Part shown: piece after piece, positions 27,436 to 37,004 of the stretch
Position numbering within the stretch: the first letter of the stretch is position 1
Layout: every line of letters starts with the position of its first letter
NCBI RefSeq assembly: GCF_007744255.1
Contig: NZ_CP036267.1
Location: forward strand, 4,258,001 to 4,322,000
Reading direction: 5' to 3'
DNA length: 64,000 nt
Source of the DNA: Thalassoglobus polymorphus
Lineage (GTDB): Bacteria > Planctomycetota > Planctomycetia > Planctomycetales > Planctomycetaceae
Notes under the pieces: model-generated
Databases searched by the model: none
The model's input: only the letters and a program-made list of their open reading frames with translations
What the model was told of the DNA's origin: nothing
Made by a program: the position numbers and the translations under genes

Positions 27436-28209
27436 ATGATGTCTCGCCACGTACAGAACTTTGCACTGATCGCAATCGCCTGTCTTTCCTCACCGGTCTG
27501 GGGAGCGGAAATGTCGTTGCTGCCCGAAAAAGGAAGCACACCCGTGATCGAGATGTGGTACCTCAATGGGTACACGCCCTCCTACCCGGAGGTCATCATC
27601 CTCGCGGATGGTCGAATGCAAATCATGTCGCCCGAGGGACCGCAAAGGTCTCAACTGCCTGTCGCTCAAGTTGAAACGCTCGTGAAGCAGCTTTGGAAAG
27701 TGGATGGTCTCTGTCATGTTCAGACTGATTCAATGAACAAAGAAATTCAGCAGGCAACGGTCCAGTCTGGCCTCAAGAGCCACATCGAAGGGGCTGGTGA
27801 AACAGTCTTTCGAATTCAAACAGCGACCGAAACGCGTGAACTTCGCTGCCGGGCAGTCGGTGTCCTGGCTGTCCGTTTCCCAGAGATCAAGTCAGTCCTT
27901 TCGATGGCAGCTGCTCAACGGCGTCTAGAGAATGTGCGTGCGGTGGCAACAGTTGGAGGAAGTGCACAGGCGGACGAAATCGCAAGTTTGGCAGCTCAGG
28001 CAGTACAAACGGAATACGGCTTGAATGTACCTGTTTCAAGTGAACACCTTTCAATGGTTCGTGCTCTTCCCGATGGAAGTCGTTTTTGCCAGTTTCTGGT
28101 TGCTTCGGATGATCATGACCAGTCGAAACCGGTACACATGATTTCTATCACCGAAACTCCCGGGCATCATCCAGAAGTCAGCATGATGGGCGGCCCAGTG
28201 ACTCGATGA
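27436..28209 (+). CDS. Secreted protein of unknown function
   Basis: I do not recognise this 257-residue protein. It has a signal peptide (HVQNFALIAIACLSSPVWGA) and no membrane segment afterwards. The mature part is mixed alpha/beta with few cysteines. The start at 27436 follows AGGACGAGAA; a longer frame to 27373 lacks this. Its TGA stop overlaps the ATG of plsC (ATGA), so the two are translationally coupled, which hints at an envelope-related role. Nothing further can be said. Confidence 0.75.
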   Translation: MMSRHVQNFALIAIACLSSPVWGAEMSLLPEKGSTPVIEMWYLNGYTPSYPEVIILADGRMQIMSPEGPQRSQLPVAQVETLVKQLWKVDGLCHVQTDSMNKEIQQATVQSGLKSHIEGAGETVFRIQTATETRELRCRAVGVLAVRFPEIKSVLSMAAAQRRLENVRAVATVGGSAQADEIASLAAQAVQTEYGLNVPVSSEHLSMVRALPDGSRFCQFLVASDDHDQSKPVHMISITETPGHHPEVSMMGGPVTR

Positions 28210-28895
28210 CGGATACCGAAACGCTTCCAAATCCAAACCGTCGAAATTGCGTTTGGAGATTCATCCAGATCCTTTTTCAAATCTTTTGTGCGACCTGGTT
28301 GAGATTACGCGTCCGCGGAAAAGAGCATCTCCCCAAGGAAGGTGCTCTGCTTCTTGCGAATCACCAAAGTTTTCTGGACCCACTGCTGATCGGTGTACAC
28401 CTGCAGCGTCCAGTCAGCTATCTCGCGCGCGATTCACTCTTTCGAATTCCAGTGATTGGCTGGATACTGAAAAAAACGTATGTGATGTCGATACGCCGAG
28501 AATCTGCCGGGACGGAAAGTCTTCGCAAATCGATCGCGCGGCTGGAACACGGATTTTATGTCGGCATGTTTCCAGAAGGAACGCGAAGTGCGGATGGCGA
28601 GATCGGGGAACTCAAACCCGGATTCGTTGCCCTGATCCGCCGGGCGAAGGTTCCGATTATTCCGGTCGGAATCGCCGGGGCATTCGAAGCCTTGCCCCGA
28701 AAATCACTCTGGATCAGGCCAGTGAAAGTCCGCGTCGTTTTCGGTGAGCCAATCTCGGTCGAGACAATTCAGGAGCTCTCAGAAAAAGGCCGCCGGGACG
28801 AATTTCTGAAACTCGTCCACCAGCGGCTTATCGATTGTCACCACGAAGCTGTGGAATGGCGAACTGATAAAGTTGACCCTGCAACGAAATCTTAA
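28206..28895 (+). CDS. plsC: 1-acyl-sn-glycerol-3-phosphate acyltransferase
   Basis: PlsC adds the second acyl chain to lysophosphatidic acid in phospholipid synthesis at the membrane. The 229-residue product has the catalytic HX4D motif in LLLANHQSFLDPLLIG (His53, Asp58) and the substrate-binding MFPEGTRSADGEIGELKPG (about 121-140). A hydrophobic segment (about 17-33) anchors it. Its ATG overlaps the stop of the preceding secreted-protein gene. Confidence 0.93.
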   Translation: MTDTETLPNPNRRNCVWRFIQILFQIFCATWLRLRVRGKEHLPKEGALLLANHQSFLDPLLIGVHLQRPVSYLARDSLFRIPVIGWILKKTYVMSIRRESAGTESLRKSIARLEHGFYVGMFPEGTRSADGEIGELKPGFVALIRRAKVPIIPVGIAGAFEALPRKSLWIRPVKVRVVFGEPISVETIQELSEKGRRDEFLKLVHQRLIDCHHEAVEWRTDKVDPATKS

Positions 28896-28992
28896 TTCGC
28901 TCTCAGGTCACATTCAAAGTCGTAGCCCATCGCACGGAATGTCCGCTACAATCGTTTTGTCTGAACCAGAAAGTGACAGCTGACAACTCCGA

Positions 28993-30192
28993 TCATTCTG
29001 TTTCCGATGCGTCTTTCTTACTGGAATCAGATTTGGAATCGGCATTGGAATCGGGGACCTCAATCACGTCTGTGAACGATTTCTCTTGCCGATAAAGTTC
29101 GAGTCGTTCGACACTGGCATCTTTCATGTCGCCATCCCCAAAGATTTCGATTGCCGTCTGGACGGTCTCAATCGCTTTCTCGAAGTTGCCAATTTCGGCA
29201 TACGCCGCTGCAAGGGTGTCAAGGTATTCAGGGTTACGATATTTGGCAGAACGGGACGCTGCGACTGCCAGGTCAACGGCCCGCTGACCGTCACGAAAAG
29301 ACTCGTCTTCACAAGTTGCCAGCAACCAGGCGAGGTCGTTCTGTGCTGATGGCGAACCGGGCGAAAGCTTCAAAGCCTCTTCATAGTCGTCTACAGCCAA
29401 CTGAAACTTCTTGACGTTCTTGTAGGCGAATCCTCTGTTGATGTAAGCCGGCAAAAATTTTGGATCGGCTTCAATGCAATTCGTGTATGCCTGAATCGCG
29501 AGTGGATATCTCCCCACAAGACGTAAAGTCACCCCGAGAGAATTGTGGGCTTCAGGAGATTCCGGCGCCAATTCGATCGCCTTCGTGAAGTCTTTGAGGG
29601 CTGCATCGAGTTTTCCGGTGTCCAGAAAAAGATCTCCCCGAGCCTGATAGGCTCCCACCTCGTTCGGGTAAGTCTTCAGGATGACGTTGTACTCGGCCTC
29701 AGCCTTATCGTAAAGCTTCAGCTGCTGGAAACAGGTCCCCAGATTAATGTGCAACGTGATCGAGCTATCTCCAAGTTCGTAAGCTTCCTCCAGATCATTG
29801 ACTGCTCGCCCCCAATTCCCCTGCGCCATGTAGCTGATCCCCCTGAGGTGATACGCCTTAGGGGTTGGGTCTTTTGCGATCTGATCGGAAAAAATTTTGA
29901 CTGCATCGCTAATGAGGACAAGATTATTTTTGTGAACCCATCCTTTGACAGTCGCAGAGTATCTCCATGGACCACGGTGATGGGTGACATCTAGCAAAGC
30001 GCCCAAAGAAGCGTCAGCAATTCTGGTTGTCCCAGTCATCACAGGAGACTTCTCAGACTGCACGATGTACTGCTCCACTGTATCCAGCTTGACGACACTA
30101 TTTTGCGAATAGGCGGATGAGCACGATAAAAACGATGTCAATAGCGTTAAAACCGTTGCAATTTCTTTGGCTCTGCGAATTGGAATAGTCAT
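28993..30192 (-). CDS. Exported TPR protein
   Basis: The 399-residue product has a signal peptide (about 1-30) and then at least seven tetratricopeptide repeats, for example AYHLRGISYMAQGNWGRAVN, AYQARGDLFLDTGKLDAALK and AYINRGFAYKNVKKFQLAVD. Before them lies a small domain (ARIADASLGALLDVTHHRG type) resembling an SH3-like motif. A Ser/Asp/Lys-rich tail closes the protein. It is probably a scaffold outside the cytoplasm. The ATG at 30192 was chosen over a TTG at 30222. Confidence 0.82.
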   Translation of the reverse strand: MTIPIRRAKEIATVLTLLTSFLSCSSAYSQNSVVKLDTVEQYIVQSEKSPVMTGTTRIADASLGALLDVTHHRGPWRYSATVKGWVHKNNLVLISDAVKIFSDQIAKDPTPKAYHLRGISYMAQGNWGRAVNDLEEAYELGDSSITLHINLGTCFQQLKLYDKAEAEYNVILKTYPNEVGAYQARGDLFLDTGKLDAALKDFTKAIELAPESPEAHNSLGVTLRLVGRYPLAIQAYTNCIEADPKFLPAYINRGFAYKNVKKFQLAVDDYEEALKLSPGSPSAQNDLAWLLATCEDESFRDGQRAVDLAVAASRSAKYRNPEYLDTLAAAYAEIGNFEKAIETVQTAIEIFGDGDMKDASVERLELYRQEKSFTDVIEVPDSNADSKSDSSKKDASETE

Positions 30193-30401
30193 ACTGATCA
30201 GAAACCTTTCAAAGAATGTCAAGGTCGTTCTTGCAAACGGCCCTACATTACGTATCTTACCTAATAGTTACCAGTTGCCATGGTGAGCCAATCGGGTTCT
30301 CGTTTTAGATTTTCAGAACACTCGGACAGCTTGAAGTTTATGGCATTGCGGAGGGGTTCCGCGATTTTGGTTATACCACAAAATGGAAGGGGAGGAATCG
30401 A

Positions 30402-32537
30402 ATGAAGAATCTGATGATGTTGTTGCCCGTCGTGGCAATGACGCTCGTCGTAACAGACGCTGAAGCAGGGGATTGCGGTCGACATCGGCGTCGCTGTCGT
30501 CCAGCACCATGTGCCACAGCTTGTGGAACTCAGCAAGTTGCAAACAACAATAGCTGTGCACCAGCTGTTGCGACAGCACCGGCATGCCAAACTGTTGAAC
30601 GGACCATCATGGTCCCGGAAACAACCACCGAAACACGAACAGTTACTGTTACAGAGTACAAACAGGAACAACGTGAGCGAACATACACTGTTCAAAAGCA
30701 AGTTCCTCGTCAAGAGACTCGAACCCGAACAGTAGTTTACTACGAGCAAGTTCCAAAAACTCGTCAAGAAACCTACACCGTTTACGAAACTGCTGAAGAG
30801 CAAAAGGAAGTTGAATACACAGTCAACGTTCCTCACACGGTACAAGAAACCTTGACTCGCACTGTGTACGACAACGTCAACGAAGACGTTGAGCAAACTT
30901 ACACAGTCATGGTTCCTCACACTGAGCAGCGCACAGGCGTTCGCAAAGTGACCGACTGGGTTGAAGAAGAAAAAACTCAGACTTACACAGTCATGGTCCC
31001 TCACACCGAACAACGCACAGGCGTTCGACAAGTGACCGAGACAGCTGAAGAGCAAGTCGAGCAAACTTACACAGTCATGGTCCCACACACTGAAGAGCGC
31101 ACAGGCGTTCGCAAAGTGACTGACTGGGTCGAAGAAGAAAAAACTCAGACTTACACAGTCATGGTTCCTCACACCGAAGAGCGAACTGGCGTTCGACAGG
31201 TGACTGAGACAGTTCAAGAGCAGGTTGAGCAGACTTACACAGTCATGGTCCCACACACCGAACAACGTACAGCTGTTCGCAAAGTGACCGACTGGGTTGA
31301 AGAAGAAGTCGAGCAGACTTACACAGTCATGGTTCCACACACTGAAGAGCGAACAGCAACTCGCAGTGTCTGGGATACAGTTCAGGAAACTCACACTCGC
31401 CAGGTTCAAAAAGTTTGCGGATCATGGGTGACTGAGCAAGTCGCTGATCCTTGCAATCCTGCTTGCACACGCTGCGTGCGTAAATGGGTTCCACAAGTGA
31501 CCTGCGAAGAAGTTCCTTACACTGTTTGCAAACGCGTTTGTCGCCAAGAGCCTTACACTTACAACGTCACTGTCTGTAAGCCAGAGCAACGCACACGAAC
31601 CGTCACTGTTCGCAAACCTGTTTGTCGTGACGAAGAGTACACTTACAACGTCACTGTCTGTAAGCCAGAACAACGGACTCGTACCATCACTGTTTGCAAA
31701 CCTGTTTGCAAAGATGTTGAGTACACCTACAACGTGACCGTCTGCAAACCAGAAGAGCGAACTCGTACCTACACTGTTCGCAAGCCTGTTTGCCGAGACG
31801 AAGAGTACACTTACAACGTCACTGTCTGTAAGCCAGAACAACGGACTCGTACCATCACTGTTTGCAAACCTGTTTGCAAAGATGTTGAGTACACCTACAA
31901 CGTGACCGTCTGCAAACCAGAAGAGCGAACTCGTACCTACACTGTTCGCAAGCCTGTTTGCCGAGACGAAGAGTACACTTACAACGTCACTGTCTGTAAG
32001 CCAGAACAACGGACTCGTACCATCACTGTTTGCAAACCTGTTTGCAAAGATGTTGAGTACACCTACAACGTGACCGTCTGCAAACCAGAAGAGCGAACTC
32101 GTACCTACACTGTTCGCAAGCCTGTTTGCCGTGACGAAGAGTACACTTACAACGTCACTGTCTGTAAGCCAGAACAACGGACTCGTACCATCACTGTTTG
32201 CAAACGAGTTCCTCGTGAAGAAGAATACACCGTCGAAAAATGTGTTCTCAAGCCAGAAACTCGCGTTCGTACCGTCACAACTTGCAAGCAAGTTGCTGTC
32301 GAGAAAACTCGCGACGTCAACTACACAGAATGCGTTCGCAAAGAACGTGAAGAAGAGTACCAAGTGACAGTCTGTGATACTGTCTCTGAAGAACGAACAC
32401 AAACTTACACTGTTTGCGTTCCTGTTCAGGTTGAAAAAGAAGTTCAAGTTCAGGTTTGCAAAATGGTTGAGAAAACCGTTCAGGTTCAAGTTCCTGCATG
32501 CAACCCATGTGCTCCAGCTTGCAACACTTGCAACTAA
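30402..32537 (+). CDS. YTV-repeat cell-envelope protein
   Basis: This 711-residue protein has a signal peptide (MKNLMMLLPVVAMTLVVTDA) and belongs to the YTV family of planctomycete cell-wall proteins. Both halves share a 28-residue (84-nt) period. The first block (30897-31400) has six Cys-free units of the type TYTVMVPHTEQRTGVRKVTD. The second (31557-32228) has eight Cys-containing units of the type TYNVTVCKPEQRTRTITVCK. Within the second block three 168-bp double units (31633-32136) are almost identical. The cysteines suggest disulfide cross-linking in the envelope, an inference. The start has GGAGGAATCGA before the ATG. A terminator follows the downstream family A repeat. Confidence 0.92.
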   Translation: MKNLMMLLPVVAMTLVVTDAEAGDCGRHRRRCRPAPCATACGTQQVANNNSCAPAVATAPACQTVERTIMVPETTTETRTVTVTEYKQEQRERTYTVQKQVPRQETRTRTVVYYEQVPKTRQETYTVYETAEEQKEVEYTVNVPHTVQETLTRTVYDNVNEDVEQTYTVMVPHTEQRTGVRKVTDWVEEEKTQTYTVMVPHTEQRTGVRQVTETAEEQVEQTYTVMVPHTEERTGVRKVTDWVEEEKTQTYTVMVPHTEERTGVRQVTETVQEQVEQTYTVMVPHTEQRTAVRKVTDWVEEEVEQTYTVMVPHTEERTATRSVWDTVQETHTRQVQKVCGSWVTEQVADPCNPACTRCVRKWVPQVTCEEVPYTVCKRVCRQEPYTYNVTVCKPEQRTRTVTVRKPVCRDEEYTYNVTVCKPEQRTRTITVCKPVCKDVEYTYNVTVCKPEERTRTYTVRKPVCRDEEYTYNVTVCKPEQRTRTITVCKPVCKDVEYTYNVTVCKPEERTRTYTVRKPVCRDEEYTYNVTVCKPEQRTRTITVCKPVCKDVEYTYNVTVCKPEERTRTYTVRKPVCRDEEYTYNVTVCKPEQRTRTITVCKRVPREEEYTVEKCVLKPETRVRTVTTCKQVAVEKTRDVNYTECVRKEREEEYQVTVCDTVSEERTQTYTVCVPVQVEKEVQVQVCKMVEKTVQVQVPACNPCAPACNTCN
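31633..32136 (+). repeat. Three 168-bp near-identical tandem repeats in YTV gene
   Basis: Units at 31633, 31801 and 31969 are each 168 bp. The first two read as identical to me and the third differs by one base (GCCGTGACG for GCCGAGACG). A partial fourth unit starts at 32137. Such homogeneity implies recent duplication or gene conversion. Confidence 0.9.
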
Positions 32538-32562
32538 TCGCACGAATTGAAGTTCTCTGAAC

Positions 32563-32663
32563 TAGAGCATCTTTCGAATAGGTGTTCATGTTCTGCCTCG
32601 TGGCAAACAGCATTTTCACTAGAGAAATGAGTTCTTCACGGGCACAGGATAGAGCTAGCTCTA
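32563..32663 (-). mobile_element. Family A repeat, copy A6 (uninterrupted reference copy)
   Basis: This 101-bp copy runs from TAGAGCATCTTTCGAATAGG to GAGCTAGCTCTA with no insertion. It provides the empty-site comparison for the nested copy A2. It lies between the YTV stop codon and its terminator. Confidence 0.85.
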
Positions 32664-32664
32664 G

Positions 32665-32697
32665 AAAGCCCTCCACTCACGTGGGGGGCTTTTTTTG
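32665..32697 (+). terminator. Rho-independent terminator of YTV gene
   Basis: AAAGCCCTCCAC-tcac-GTGGGGGGCTTT forms a strong GC stem followed by a T-run. The family A repeat separates it from the stop codon at 32537. Confidence 0.9.
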
Positions 32698-32801
32698 TGC
32701 AATCGCAAGAAATTATGTGAAGCAACAGATTTGCCTGCGGATCAACTGGAGAGAGGAAAGAGATTCCTTATCTTCCAAATCATTCGCCAAGGGCAAATCT
32801 G

Positions 32802-33734
32802 ATGAGTCGCATACAAAGAATGCATGCACTAAGTGAGCTGACAAATCCCGTGCATGGAACTGTTCGCTGGTCTCCTGTGAAGTCAACCTGGTACTCCTTG
32901 ATGCTGCTCATTGCCATCGTGGGAGGAAGCCAGACATTCAGTCTTAAGAGCCTGCTTCTCTTCTCTGTGCTGACATCTGTCACACTCTGTTGCGGACACT
33001 CCGTGGGTCTGCACCGACTTCTTATTCATCGAAGTTTTCAGTGCCCTCTATGGCTGGAACGCATCCTGGTCACAACGGGTGTTCTCGTGGGAATGGGCGG
33101 CCCTCGGAAGATGCTCTACATGCACGACATCCGAGACTGGTCACAACGGCATAACAAGTGCCACGACTTCTTCAGCCACAAAAGCCCCATCTGGAAAGAC
33201 TGGTTCTGGAATCTCCACTGTGAAATCAACCTGCATAACCCACCTGAATTTCAAATAGAATCCAGAGTTGCCAACTCGAGATATTACGCCTTCCTTGACC
33301 GCAATTGGATGCTCCTTCAATTGCCGTTAGCAGGCGTTCTGTTTGTCATCGGAGGGACTTCTTGGGTGATCTGGGGAATTTGCGTGAGAGTTGCCGTTTC
33401 GCTCACCGGTCACTGGCTGATCGGTTATTTCGCCCATAATCACGGAATCTTGGTTTGGCGAATCGAAAATGCAGCGGTCCAGGGCTACAACCTTCCCGGG
33501 CTGGGTCTCATCACCATGGGAGAAGCGTGGCACAACAACCATCATGCCTTCCCGGAATCAGCAAAATTCGGCATCCGCAAATGGCAAATGGACGCCGGTT
33601 GGTGGCTGATCCAATTCCTCCACACAGTCGGCCTCGCCTGGAACATACAACAACCCGAAACCCTTCCAAAGAGACCTGAAAGAAAGCTGATTGCTTCTCA
33701 AAAAGTTTCTGAAGACGATTACTCAGCGTCATGA
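32802..33734 (+). CDS. Membrane fatty acid desaturase
   Basis: The 310-residue product is a membrane-bound di-iron desaturase that would insert double bonds into acyl chains. Three histidine boxes are visible: GHSVGLHRLLIH, RDWSQRHNKCHDFFSH and EAWHNNHHAFPESAK. Four hydrophobic segments surround them. The layout is that of the acyl-CoA/acyl-lipid delta-9-type desaturases. The start has AAGGG 8-9 nt upstream. It converges with glnA, leaving only 6 bp between stop codons. Confidence 0.92.
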   Translation: MSRIQRMHALSELTNPVHGTVRWSPVKSTWYSLMLLIAIVGGSQTFSLKSLLLFSVLTSVTLCCGHSVGLHRLLIHRSFQCPLWLERILVTTGVLVGMGGPRKMLYMHDIRDWSQRHNKCHDFFSHKSPIWKDWFWNLHCEINLHNPPEFQIESRVANSRYYAFLDRNWMLLQLPLAGVLFVIGGTSWVIWGICVRVAVSLTGHWLIGYFAHNHGILVWRIENAAVQGYNLPGLGLITMGEAWHNNHHAFPESAKFGIRKWQMDAGWWLIQFLHTVGLAWNIQQPETLPKRPERKLIASQKVSEDDYSAS

Positions 33735-33740
33735 GCAAGA

Positions 33741-35153
33741 CTATGAGTCGAAGTACAATGCGAATTCCCAAGGGTGTGGGCGTTCTCGGATGGCTTGGAC
33801 TTCATAGGTTGTTTTGTACCAGATCCAGGTGTCGATAACGTCTTCGGTAAAGACGTCTCCGCGTAATAAGAAGCTGTGATCTTCACGAAGTGCTTGCAGC
33901 GATTTTTCAAGAGAGTCAGGAACTTTAGCGTATGCCGTGAGTTCCTCGCTGGGGAGATCGTACACATCTTTGTCGAGCGGCATTCCTGGCGCGATCTTAT
34001 TTTGAATTCCATCCAGTGCAGCCATCGTTACCGCAGCACTTGCCAGGTAAGGATTACAGCTTGGGTCGGGACAGCGGAATTCAAACCTCTTCGTGGACGA
34101 TGATGATGTGTGAACTGGAATTCGGATTGCAGCTGAGCGGTTACGAAAGCTGTAGGTCAAATTCACGGGAGCATCAAAGCCTGGTACCGTCCGTTTGTAG
34201 CTATTCGTCGTCGGACAACAGAATGCAAGCAGGGCTGGAGCATGCTTAAGAATTCCACCGACGGCGTTCATTGCCAACTCGCTCATTGAGCCATAGCCCG
34301 AGCCAGCAAAAAGGGTTTCGTTGTTTTTCCAAAACGAAAGCGACATGTGCAAGCCGGAACCATTGTCATTCCAGAGCGGCTTGGGCATGAACGTCGCGAC
34401 TTTGCCGTGCTTCGCTGCGACGTTTTTGACAATGTATTTGAACCTCAATAAGTTGTCTGCAGCCTGGAGAAGAGGAACATGTTCCAGATCAACTTCGCAT
34501 TGTCCGCCAGTCGCGACCTCGTGGTGTTGTCCGGCAATACCGATCCCACACTCTTGGGCGGTCAACATAATCTCAGTTCTGAGGTCTTGAAGAGTATCAG
34601 CTGGTGGCATCGGGAAGTATCCTTCGCGACGTCGAATCTGCTGCCCGCTGTTCTTCGAATCTGAGAATCGGCCTCGGTTCCATTCTCCTTCAATGCTGTC
34701 GATATGGTAGTAGCCTTCGTGGACATTTTGGTCGAAGCGAACATCGTCAAAGATGAAGAACTCAGGCTGCATTCCGAATAAGGCTGTGTCGGCAATTCCG
34801 GTCGAAGCCATATATGCTTCAGCTTTCCGAGCAACATTGCGAGGATCTCGATTGTAATCGGATCGAGTGATGGGATCTTGAATGTTGCAAGTCATCGCCA
34901 GGGTCGACTTCATGAATGGGTCGACCATTGCAGTTTCCGCTTGCGGAAGCACCAGCATGTCGCTTTCATTAATCGACTGCCAACCGCGTATCGAGGACCC
35001 GTCAAAAGTCAGCCCATCCGCAAAGCTCTCTTCAGTCAAAGCGTTGACCGGTATCGTGAAATGTTTTTGAGTTCCAGGAAAATCCATGAAACGCAGGTCG
35101 ACAGCTTGAACTTCCTTCTGCCTGCACAATGCCAATACTTCACGCGGTGTCAT
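33741..35153 (-). CDS. glnA: Glutamine synthetase type I
   Basis: GlnA joins ammonia and glutamate using ATP. The 470-residue product shows the beta-grasp N-terminus (FMDFPGTQKHFTIPV, then FDGSSIRGW) and the catalytic domain with AGQHHEVATGGQCEVDL, MPKPLWNDNGSGLHMSLSFW and RNRSAAIRIPVHT. The Tyr in KDVYDLPSEE is at the adenylylation position, so covalent control is possible. The segment LHMSLS replaces the more usual MHCHQS, a variation seen in some lineages. The ATG at 35153 has AGGA 8 nt upstream and was chosen over a GTG at 35159. Confidence 0.96.
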   Translation of the reverse strand: MTPREVLALCRQKEVQAVDLRFMDFPGTQKHFTIPVNALTEESFADGLTFDGSSIRGWQSINESDMLVLPQAETAMVDPFMKSTLAMTCNIQDPITRSDYNRDPRNVARKAEAYMASTGIADTALFGMQPEFFIFDDVRFDQNVHEGYYHIDSIEGEWNRGRFSDSKNSGQQIRRREGYFPMPPADTLQDLRTEIMLTAQECGIGIAGQHHEVATGGQCEVDLEHVPLLQAADNLLRFKYIVKNVAAKHGKVATFMPKPLWNDNGSGLHMSLSFWKNNETLFAGSGYGSMSELAMNAVGGILKHAPALLAFCCPTTNSYKRTVPGFDAPVNLTYSFRNRSAAIRIPVHTSSSSTKRFEFRCPDPSCNPYLASAAVTMAALDGIQNKIAPGMPLDKDVYDLPSEELTAYAKVPDSLEKSLQALREDHSFLLRGDVFTEDVIDTWIWYKTTYEVQAIRERPHPWEFALYFDS

Positions 35154-35397
35154 GACCACAGTCCTGAGAAAATTTTCGCCACAACCAAAGTCTGATCAGT
35201 GTTTGACCTCGAAGTTGGCGAGATCAAAACAGCCTCCAGATTTGGCAATGAGCATCTACGAGATAAACAGCCAGCAAACGGGCCATTGAACGCTTGGCGG
35301 AGGTGTTGCTGGCATCGTGCTGCTAAGCCTCATATCGTCGCAAGTCGTTTGCTGAAAATGAAGTCTATCAGGCAGATTGCGTAAATGCAGGAATAAA

Positions 35398-36489
35398 TTA
35401 TTTGCTTTCGGCCTTCTCTGCTTCGCTATCTACATCAATTGGCTTAAGCGTCTCTCCGTTGTCGCTAAACCCTTTCGAGGCCAAGACCTTACCCCGGATT
35501 TCCTGGAGGAGTTCTGGACTTTCTTCGAGGGAGATCCTCGCTTTGTCACGCCCTTGGCCCAGCTTGACATCCCCGTAGGCAAACCAAGAACCACTTTTCT
35601 GGACAATTTTTGCATCGGTTGCCATATCCAGAATATCAGCGGTCAGGCTAATTCCTGATTCACCCAGCATGTCAAATTCGGCAACCCGAAAAGGAGGGGC
35701 GACTTTGTTTTTGACGACTTTTGCTCTCATTCGGATTCCGATCGCATCGTCACCATCTTTGAGGGTCGCAATTCGACGGACATCGACTCGCACTGAAGAG
35801 TAGAATTTCAATGCTCGACCACCAGGCGTTGTTTCCGGTGATCCAAACATTACTCCGATCTTCTCTCGAATCTGGTTGATGAAGATAACAGTCGTTTTCG
35901 ACTTTGCGATCGCTCCGGTCAACTTTCGCATTGCCTGGCTCATCATTCGAGCCTGAAGGCCAACATGTTTGTCTCCAATTTCGCCATCGAGTTCCGCTTT
36001 CGGGACTAAAGCCGCTACGGAATCGACGACAATGATGTCTACGGCATTGGATTTAATGAGCATTTCAGCAATTTGAAGCCCTTCCTCACCGAAGGTTGGC
36101 TGACTGACCAGGAGTTCTTCGAGATTGACTCCCAGTTTTCTTGCCCACGCTGGGTCAAGTGCATGCTCAGCATCAATAAAAGCAGCAATCCCACCATTTT
36201 TTTGAGCACTGGCGACTGAGTGCAAAGCCAATGTTGTCTTACCGCTCGATTCCGGGCCAAAAAGTTCGATGATCCGACCACGAGGAAACCCACTTCCACC
36301 GAGTCCGAGATCGAGTGAAAGCGATCCGGTCGAAATCCCATCCACCGATGCGTCCGGCGAATCAGAGAGACGCATGATCGCGCCATCGCCAAAGGCTTTG
36401 TGAATTTGACCTAAAGCGTTCTTCAATACGCCATTAGAGCCATCTTTGGAATTTGCTTCGGATTTTCTGGCGGACTTGGCTTTGGCCAT
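35398..36489 (-). CDS. recA: Recombinase A
   Basis: RecA forms filaments on single-stranded DNA for recombination and for induction of the SOS response. The 363-residue product has a Lys/Ser-rich start, then [17 protein letters not shown], Walker [11 protein letters not shown] (about 78-87), [17 protein letters not shown] and the DNA-binding loop [20 protein letters not shown]. The C-terminal acidic tail is present. The ATG at 36489 follows GGAGAAGAAA. A promoter with a repeated GTTC motif lies upstream. Confidence 0.97.
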   Translation of the reverse strand: MAKAKSARKSEANSKDGSNGVLKNALGQIHKAFGDGAIMRLSDSPDASVDGISTGSLSLDLGLGGSGFPRGRIIELFGPESSGKTTLALHSVASAQKNGGIAAFIDAEHALDPAWARKLGVNLEELLVSQPTFGEEGLQIAEMLIKSNAVDIIVVDSVAALVPKAELDGEIGDKHVGLQARMMSQAMRKLTGAIAKSKTTVIFINQIREKIGVMFGSPETTPGGRALKFYSSVRVDVRRIATLKDGDDAIGIRMRAKVVKNKVAPPFRVAEFDMLGESGISLTADILDMATDAKIVQKSGSWFAYGDVKLGQGRDKARISLEESPELLQEIRGKVLASKGFSDNGETLKPIDVDSEAEKAESK

Positions 36490-36508
36490 TTTCTTCTCCA
36501 CGAATAGT

Positions 36509-36551
36509 GAACATGCGAACACAATAGTATCATATCGACCAAAAGAATCAA
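36509..36551 (-). promoter_or_regulatory. Candidate recA promoter with GTTC-N4-GTTC motif
   Basis: On the minus strand TTGATT and TACTAT are separated by 16 nt, a plausible sigma-70 promoter. Immediately after lies TGTTCGCATGTTC (36509-36521), two GTTC half-sites as a direct repeat with 4-nt spacing. SOS operators in other bacteria use GAAC/GTTC half-sites with other spacings, so this may be the LexA site here. Position and motif are seen; function is inferred. Confidence 0.45.
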
Positions 36552-36727
36552 TCTCTTGAACCGGACATTTCTTTAGAACTTCCAATTTTTAGGACTGTCA
36601 GCTCTCTCGCTTTTCGAATCTCCAAAGTGGAGAGTTGTTATGACTCCCGACGTTGGATAAACTCGCCGCCCACTACCGGGAAAGTGATCGGCACACTATT
36701 TATGACCCGAACCTTCTACGAGATATA

Positions 36728-36804
36728 GAATCTATCCGGAAACCGATGCAATATATCAATCTCTCAATGTTTGAGAGGTCAGCTTCAGAGATCCAGGTGA
36801 ATTC
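36728..36804 (+). repeat. Degenerate family B copy, B4
   Basis: ATCCGGAAACCGATG and CAATCTCTCAATGTTTGAGAG resemble the two halves of family B and the end reads CCAGGTGAATTC followed by TA. The match is weak in the middle. Confidence 0.4.
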
Positions 36805-37004
36805 TAGATATCTTTTGTGGTTTGCAACGGTGTGATGTGTCTTCTCGTGTCGAGTTCACATCGAGCAACTTTCTCCTGAGACGAGCGTTATAGAACTGAC
36901 CTGATAATTTGAATCTTGTCTCTCGTCGATCGAGACGATCACTGTTTCAATTTTTTCGGTCAAGTCAAGCGGGCTCGTCCTTCCGTTTCAACTGGAAAAC
37001 AGAC

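Larger units (their letters stand above)
36490..37004. other. Divergent intergenic region recA-ilvN
   Basis: No gene is supported. The stretch contains the candidate recA promoter (36524-36551) with its GTTC-repeat motif and a degenerate family B copy (about 36728-36804). Confidence 0.5.

Noticed and set aside
31422-32228. CRISPR array suspected from regular spacing
   Set aside because: The 84/168-bp units are contiguous, in frame and code for the YTV protein; there are no spacers.
30261-32543. Two long antisense open frames (382 and 373 residues) across the YTV gene
   Set aside because: They are the reverse complement of a regular 84-nt repeat with strong codon bias, which keeps the opposite frame open. 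The translation is low-complexity, without ribosome-binding sites.
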